This document shows positions 25,126-27,997 of a stretch of 27,997 nucleotides of DNA, one piece after another. Origin of the DNA: an uncultured Fusobacterium sp. Its GTDB lineage: Bacteria > Fusobacteriota > Fusobacteriia > Fusobacteriales > Fusobacteriaceae. The position numbers and the translations under genes were made by a program. The DNA lies in contig NZ_CAJKIS010000032.1 in NCBI RefSeq assembly GCF_905200055.1, positions 1 through 27,997 of the forward strand, written 5' to 3'. The notes under the pieces are model-generated. The model did no database searches. It had not been told where the DNA came from and saw only the letters and a program-made list of their open reading frames with translations. Each line of letters starts with the position of its first letter. Position 1 is the first letter of the stretch.

Positions 25126-25647
25126 GTGATTTATGAATTAAAAAAATATGGAGATCCTATACTTAGAGAAAAAAGTACAGAAGTAGAGGTAATCGATGAA
25201 AAAATCCAAGAGATTTTAAATAACATGGTTGAAACTATGTATGAAACAAAAGGAGTTGGACTTGCAGCTCCTCAAGTAGGGTTTAATAAAAGAATGTTTG
25301 TTGCTGATTGGAGTGGAGAAGGTGAAGCTTTAAGAAAAGTTATTAATCCTATCATAACTCCACTTACAGAAGAACTTATAGATTGGGAAGAAGGATGTTT
25401 AAGTGTTCCTGGTATCTACAAAAAAGTAGAAAGACCTAAAAAAGTAAGAATAGAATACTTAAATGAAAAAGGAGAAAAAGTTGTTGAAGAGCTTGAAGGA
25501 TTCCCAGCTATTGTTGTACAACATGAATTTGACCATCTTGAAGCAGTTTTATTTGTAGATAAAATCTCTCCAATGGCTAAAAGAATGATTAGTAAAAAAC
25601 TTCAAGCTTTAAAAAAAGAAACTTTAAAAAATCTTATAGAAGAATAG
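25126..25647 (+). CDS. def: Peptide deformylase
   Basis: Metalloenzyme that removes the N-formyl group from nascent proteins. All three family motifs are present: GVGLAAPQVG (43-52), EEGCLSVPG (88-96, metal ligand C91) and QHEFDHLEA (132-140, metal ligands H133 and H137, catalytic E134). The 173 residues are normal. Start choice: a GTG at 25117 overlaps the Shine-Dalgarno AGAGG; the GTG at 25126 lies eight bases after it and gives MIYELKKYGDPILRE, which fits the family N-terminus. It lies 31 bases after priA and 10 bases before the next gene. Confidence 0.97.
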   Translation: MIYELKKYGDPILREKSTEVEVIDEKIQEILNNMVETMYETKGVGLAAPQVGFNKRMFVADWSGEGEALRKVINPIITPLTEELIDWEEGCLSVPGIYKKVERPKKVRIEYLNEKGEKVVEELEGFPAIVVQHEFDHLEAVLFVDKISPMAKRMISKKLQALKKETLKNLIEE

Positions 25648-25657
25648 GAAAATTTTT

Positions 25658-25933
25658 ATGAATAAGGGTAAAATACTTTGTATAGTTGTATTGTTAGGTG
25701 TTCTTTATCTATTTTTACCACAAATTTATAGAAGTTATGTAAAAATAAATAAATTAAACAATGAAAAAAAAATAATATTAGAAAAAATTCAGTTGGAGAA
25801 AAATAGGATTAAGGAGTATAATACTTCTATAAGTGCTCTTGACAATGATTTTAAAAGGGAACAAATTTCTCGTGACAGACTTCAAATGGTAAAAGAGGGC
25901 GAAGAAATATATAGATTAATAAATCAAAAGTAG
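25658..25933 (+). CDS. Septum formation initiator (DivIC/FtsB-like) protein
   Basis: Small bitopic division protein. The 91 residues comprise a short positive N-terminus, one membrane segment (about 5-25), a coiled coil rich in Lys, Glu, Ile and Leu (about 30-70), and a tail ISRDRLQMVKEGEEIYRLI (about 70-88). The tail resembles the DivIC/FtsB block 'Re-LgmvkpGE-vy-i'. These proteins stabilise the FtsL-FtsQ/DivIB subcomplex that activates the septal transpeptidase, which would fit the FtsI-like protein encoded in the same run. The ATG has only a weak AGGAAA-type ribosome-binding site. glpX starts eight bases after the stop. Confidence 0.82.
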   Translation: MNKGKILCIVVLLGVLYLFLPQIYRSYVKINKLNNEKKIILEKIQLEKNRIKEYNTSISALDNDFKREQISRDRLQMVKEGEEIYRLINQK

Positions 25934-25941
25934 GAGGAAAA

Positions 25942-26991
25942 ATGAAAAGAGAATTAGCACTTGAATTTGCTAGAGTAACTGAGGCTGCAGCATTAGCAGC
26001 TTACAAATGGGTTGGAAGAGGAAACAAGGAAGCAGCAGATCAAGCAGCAGTTGATGCTATGAGAACTATGCTTAACAGAGTAGCTATTGATGGTGAAATT
26101 GTTATTGGAGAGGGAGAGATAGACGAAGCTCCTATGTTATATATAGGGGAAAAAGTTGGTAAAGCTTATTATAAATGTGAAGAAGAAGGAGAGCCTGAAG
26201 ATGATTACTGTTCTCCAGTTGATATAGCTGTAGACCCAGTAGAGGGAACTAGAATGACTGCACAAGGACAAGCTAATGCTATTACTGTACTTGCTGTAGC
26301 AAATAAAGGAAGTTTCTTAAAAGCTCCTGATATGTATATGGAAAAACTAATTGTTGGTCCTGAAGCAAAAGGTGTTATTGACTTAGAAAAACCACTTATG
26401 GAAAATATCCACAATGTAGCTAAGGCTTTAAATAAAGAATTAACTGATCTTATGATTGTTATTCTTGATAAGCCAAGACATTCACAAATTATTAAAGATC
26501 TTCAAAACTTAGGAATAAAAGTTTATGCTCTTCCTGATGGAGACGTTGCAGGTTCAATTTTAACTTGTATCATTGATTCTGATGTAGATATGCTTTATGG
26601 TATTGGAGGAGCTCCTGAAGGAGTTATCTCTGCTGCTGTTATCAGAGCTCTTGGTGGAGATATGAATGCTAGACTTAAACTAAGAAGTGAAGTTAAAGGT
26701 GTTACTTTAGAAAATGATAAAATCTCTACATTTGAAAAAAGAAGATGTGAAGAGATGGGACTTAATGTTGGAGAAGTTTTAAGAATGGACGATCTTGTTA
26801 AAGATGACGAGGTTATCTTCTCTGCAACTGGTATCACTGGTGGAGATCTTTTAGAAGGAATTAAAAGAAAAGGAAGTATAGCTAGAACTCAAACTCTTGT
26901 TGTAAGAGGAAAAAGTAAAACAGTTAGATATATAAATTCTGTTCATAACTTAGACTTTAAAGATGATAAAATTACTCATCTTGTTAAATAA
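25942..26991 (+). CDS. glpX: Fructose-1,6-bisphosphatase, class II
   Basis: Hydrolyses fructose 1,6-bisphosphate to fructose 6-phosphate, the gluconeogenic step. The metal-site motifs are GEGEIDEAPMLYIGE (56-70) and DPVEGTRMTAQGQ (98-110), with D33, E57, D98 and E101 as likely ligands, plus GDVAGSI and GIGGAPEGV further on. At 349 residues it is slightly longer than the roughly 336 of E. coli GlpX. The difference lies mostly in an acidic insertion at about residues 76-91 that carries two cysteines (C79, C90) between the two metal-site motifs. The ATG has AGGAGG. It ends the run; a large hairpin terminator follows. Confidence 0.96.
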   Translation: MKRELALEFARVTEAAALAAYKWVGRGNKEAADQAAVDAMRTMLNRVAIDGEIVIGEGEIDEAPMLYIGEKVGKAYYKCEEEGEPEDDYCSPVDIAVDPVEGTRMTAQGQANAITVLAVANKGSFLKAPDMYMEKLIVGPEAKGVIDLEKPLMENIHNVAKALNKELTDLMIVILDKPRHSQIIKDLQNLGIKVYALPDGDVAGSILTCIIDSDVDMLYGIGGAPEGVISAAVIRALGGDMNARLKLRSEVKGVTLENDKISTFEKRRCEEMGLNVGEVLRMDDLVKDDEVIFSATGITGGDLLEGIKRKGSIARTQTLVVRGKSKTVRYINSVHNLDFKDDKITHLVK

Positions 26992-27018
26992 TAACCTATA
27001 AAACAATAAAATATTAAA

Positions 27019-27080
27019 AACTCTCTTGATTAATTGAGAAAAATAATGTAATAATTATTTATAGTCAAGGGAGTTTTTTT
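27019..27080 (+). terminator. Compound intrinsic terminator after glpX
   Basis: AACTCTCTTGA (27019-27029) pairs with TCAAGGGAGTT (27065-27075) over 11 bp with one G-U pair, followed by T7, A and T7. The 35-base loop is long and holds a further AATAAT/ATTATT pairing. The loop also contains a promoter-like sequence (see the separate entry). Confidence 0.85.
27026..27055 (+). promoter_or_regulatory. Possible YitT-gene promoter inside the terminator loop
   Basis: TTGATT (27026-27031), 18 bases, then TG-T-AATAAT with the -10 at 27050-27055. Transcription would begin near 27062, just before the right arm of the terminator stem, so the new transcript would lack the left arm and escape termination. 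Only 26 bases separate the terminator T-tract from the next ATG, leaving no room for a promoter elsewhere. AT-rich DNA makes such matches common. Confidence 0.35.
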
Positions 27081-27106
27081 ATTTTTTTAGTAAAGGAGAA
27101 TGATAT

Positions 27107-27943
27107 ATGAAAAACTTTTTATTTATCATCTTAGGAAATCTAATCTTTGCTCTTGGAATAGCTACTTTTGTAATACCAAATGGTTTAATTATGGGAGGAA
27201 GCACTGGACTTGCTCTTTCAGTTCAACACTTTTTAGGAATTGATATAACTATCACTGTTGCTATTATCAATATTGTCACTTTTTTAGCTGGATTATTTAT
27301 TTTAGGTAAAAAATTTGCAGCTACCACTTTAATTAGTACTTTTATTTTTCCATTTTTTCTAAATTATTTTAAAGATATTGAAAAATTAAAACACATTACT
27401 TCTGACACTTTATTATCGGCTATTTTTGCTGCTTTATTAGTTGGGACTGGAGTAGGAATTGTTTTAAGAGTAGGGGCATCCACTGGTGGACTTGATATTC
27501 CTGCTATTATTTTAAATAAGAAGAGAGGTATTCCTATAGCTATTATTCTTTATACTATTGATATTTCAATTCTTTTATCTCAAATGATTTTCTCCAATAT
27601 AGAACAGATCTTATATGGTATTATTATAGTTTTAATTACAACTATGGTTATTAATAAAGTTATAGTTTATGGAAAAAATGATTTTATGGTTACTATAATT
27701 AGTGAAAAATATTTAGAGATCAGTGAAAATATTCATAATAAAATTGATAGAGGAACCACTTTTATAGATATACAAACAGGTTATAAAAAAAATAATCAAC
27801 AAGCTGTTATGAGTGTTATTTCAAAAAGAGAGCTGCACTCTTTAAATAAATTAGTACAAGAGATTGATCCTAAAGCTTTTATTATTATTAATCAGGTAAA
27901 TCAAGTTAAAGGAAGAGGTTTTTCTTTAGATAAACATATATAA
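27107..27943 (+). CDS. YitT family membrane protein
   Basis: Integral membrane protein of unknown transport or other function. The 278 residues have about five or six hydrophobic segments in the first 190 (starting at about 3-24, 44-65, 72-88, 101-121, 138-160, 165-186), with the family-typical FVIPNGLIMGGSTGLAL (21-37) and GASTGGLDIPAIIL. The C-terminal 80 residues are soluble and fit DUF2179 (GRGTTFIDIQTGY-like segment at about 218-230). The order DUF161 plus DUF2179 is standard for YitT proteins. The ATG follows AAAGGAG. It stands after the glpX terminator and is probably its own unit; a hairpin lies right behind it. Confidence 0.93.
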   Translation: MKNFLFIILGNLIFALGIATFVIPNGLIMGGSTGLALSVQHFLGIDITITVAIINIVTFLAGLFILGKKFAATTLISTFIFPFFLNYFKDIEKLKHITSDTLLSAIFAALLVGTGVGIVLRVGASTGGLDIPAIILNKKRGIPIAIILYTIDISILLSQMIFSNIEQILYGIIIVLITTMVINKVIVYGKNDFMVTIISEKYLEISENIHNKIDRGTTFIDIQTGYKKNNQQAVMSVISKRELHSLNKLVQEIDPKAFIIINQVNQVKGRGFSLDKHI

Positions 27944-27959
27944 ATAAAACTATAATTTC

Positions 27960-27994
27960 CAAAAGTAGAGGAGTGTAAACGACTACTACTTTTG
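27960..27994 (+). terminator. Hairpin after the YitT gene, cut by window end
   Basis: CAAAAGTAG (27960-27968) and CTACTTTTG (27986-27994) form a perfect 9-bp stem with a 17-base loop, 17 bases after the stop codon. The window ends three bases later, so a T-tract cannot be confirmed. The strand is assigned from the preceding gene. Confidence 0.5.
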
Positions 27995-27997
27995 AGA

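Noticed and set aside
1..27997. CRISPR array, insertion sequence, prophage, tRNA or rRNA genes
   Set aside because: No regularly spaced repeats, transposase or integrase of mobile type, attachment-site duplication or recognisable structural RNA was seen; the recombinase at 10454-11356 sits in a conserved housekeeping operon.

Overview
The window is very AT-rich, and its gene content and gene order point to a Fusobacterium-type anaerobe (family Fusobacteriaceae). That assignment is inferred from low GC, the fermentation genes and my recollection of related proteins; no marker gene such as rRNA is present. Almost everything is core chromosomal sequence. I see no tRNA, rRNA, insertion sequence, prophage or CRISPR array, and no gene-free stretch above 300 bases.

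Layout. From 1 to about 20.0 kb every gene is on the minus strand; from 20.18 kb to the end every gene is on the plus strand. The switch point (about 20012-20183) holds two divergent promoters. The minus side, read in the direction of transcription, has two blocks. (1) A long genome-maintenance operon starts at the uvrB promoter: uvrB, xseA, an exported TPR protein, dprA, topA, trmFO, a XerC-like recombinase, hslV, yqeH, a pilin-like membrane protein and a COG2509-type flavoprotein. It ends at an intrinsic terminator at 6828-6869, and topA has a probable extra promoter. The order dprA-topA-trmFO-xerC-hslV matches the Bacillus smf-topA-gid-codV-clpQ cluster, but yqeH stands where clpY/hslU would be expected. 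(2) ftsY follows with its own promoter, then pta and ackA, then nifJ (pyruvate:ferredoxin oxidoreductase, cut by the window start) with a strong promoter. nifJ, pta and ackA together carry pyruvate to acetate, giving reduced ferredoxin and ATP.

The plus side begins with a monocistronic DUF2023-type gene that has a consensus promoter and its own terminator. A run follows: a class B penicillin-binding protein with a PASTA domain, priA, def, a DivIC/FtsB-like septum protein and glpX. It closes at a large compound hairpin terminator, after which comes a YitT-family membrane protein.

Points of most interest. The XerC-like protein lacks two of the catalytic residues of tyrosine recombinases (Thr150 in place of Arg I, Tyr244 in place of His II). 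NifJ carries a Cys/His-rich insertion just before its ferredoxin domain. hslV has no adjacent hslU. A pilin-like protein without a prepilin cleavage motif and an exported TPR protein sit in the same operon as dprA. A GC-rich, potentially bistable hairpin lies in the pta leader. None of these amounts to a proven new system; each is offered with the test that would decide it.
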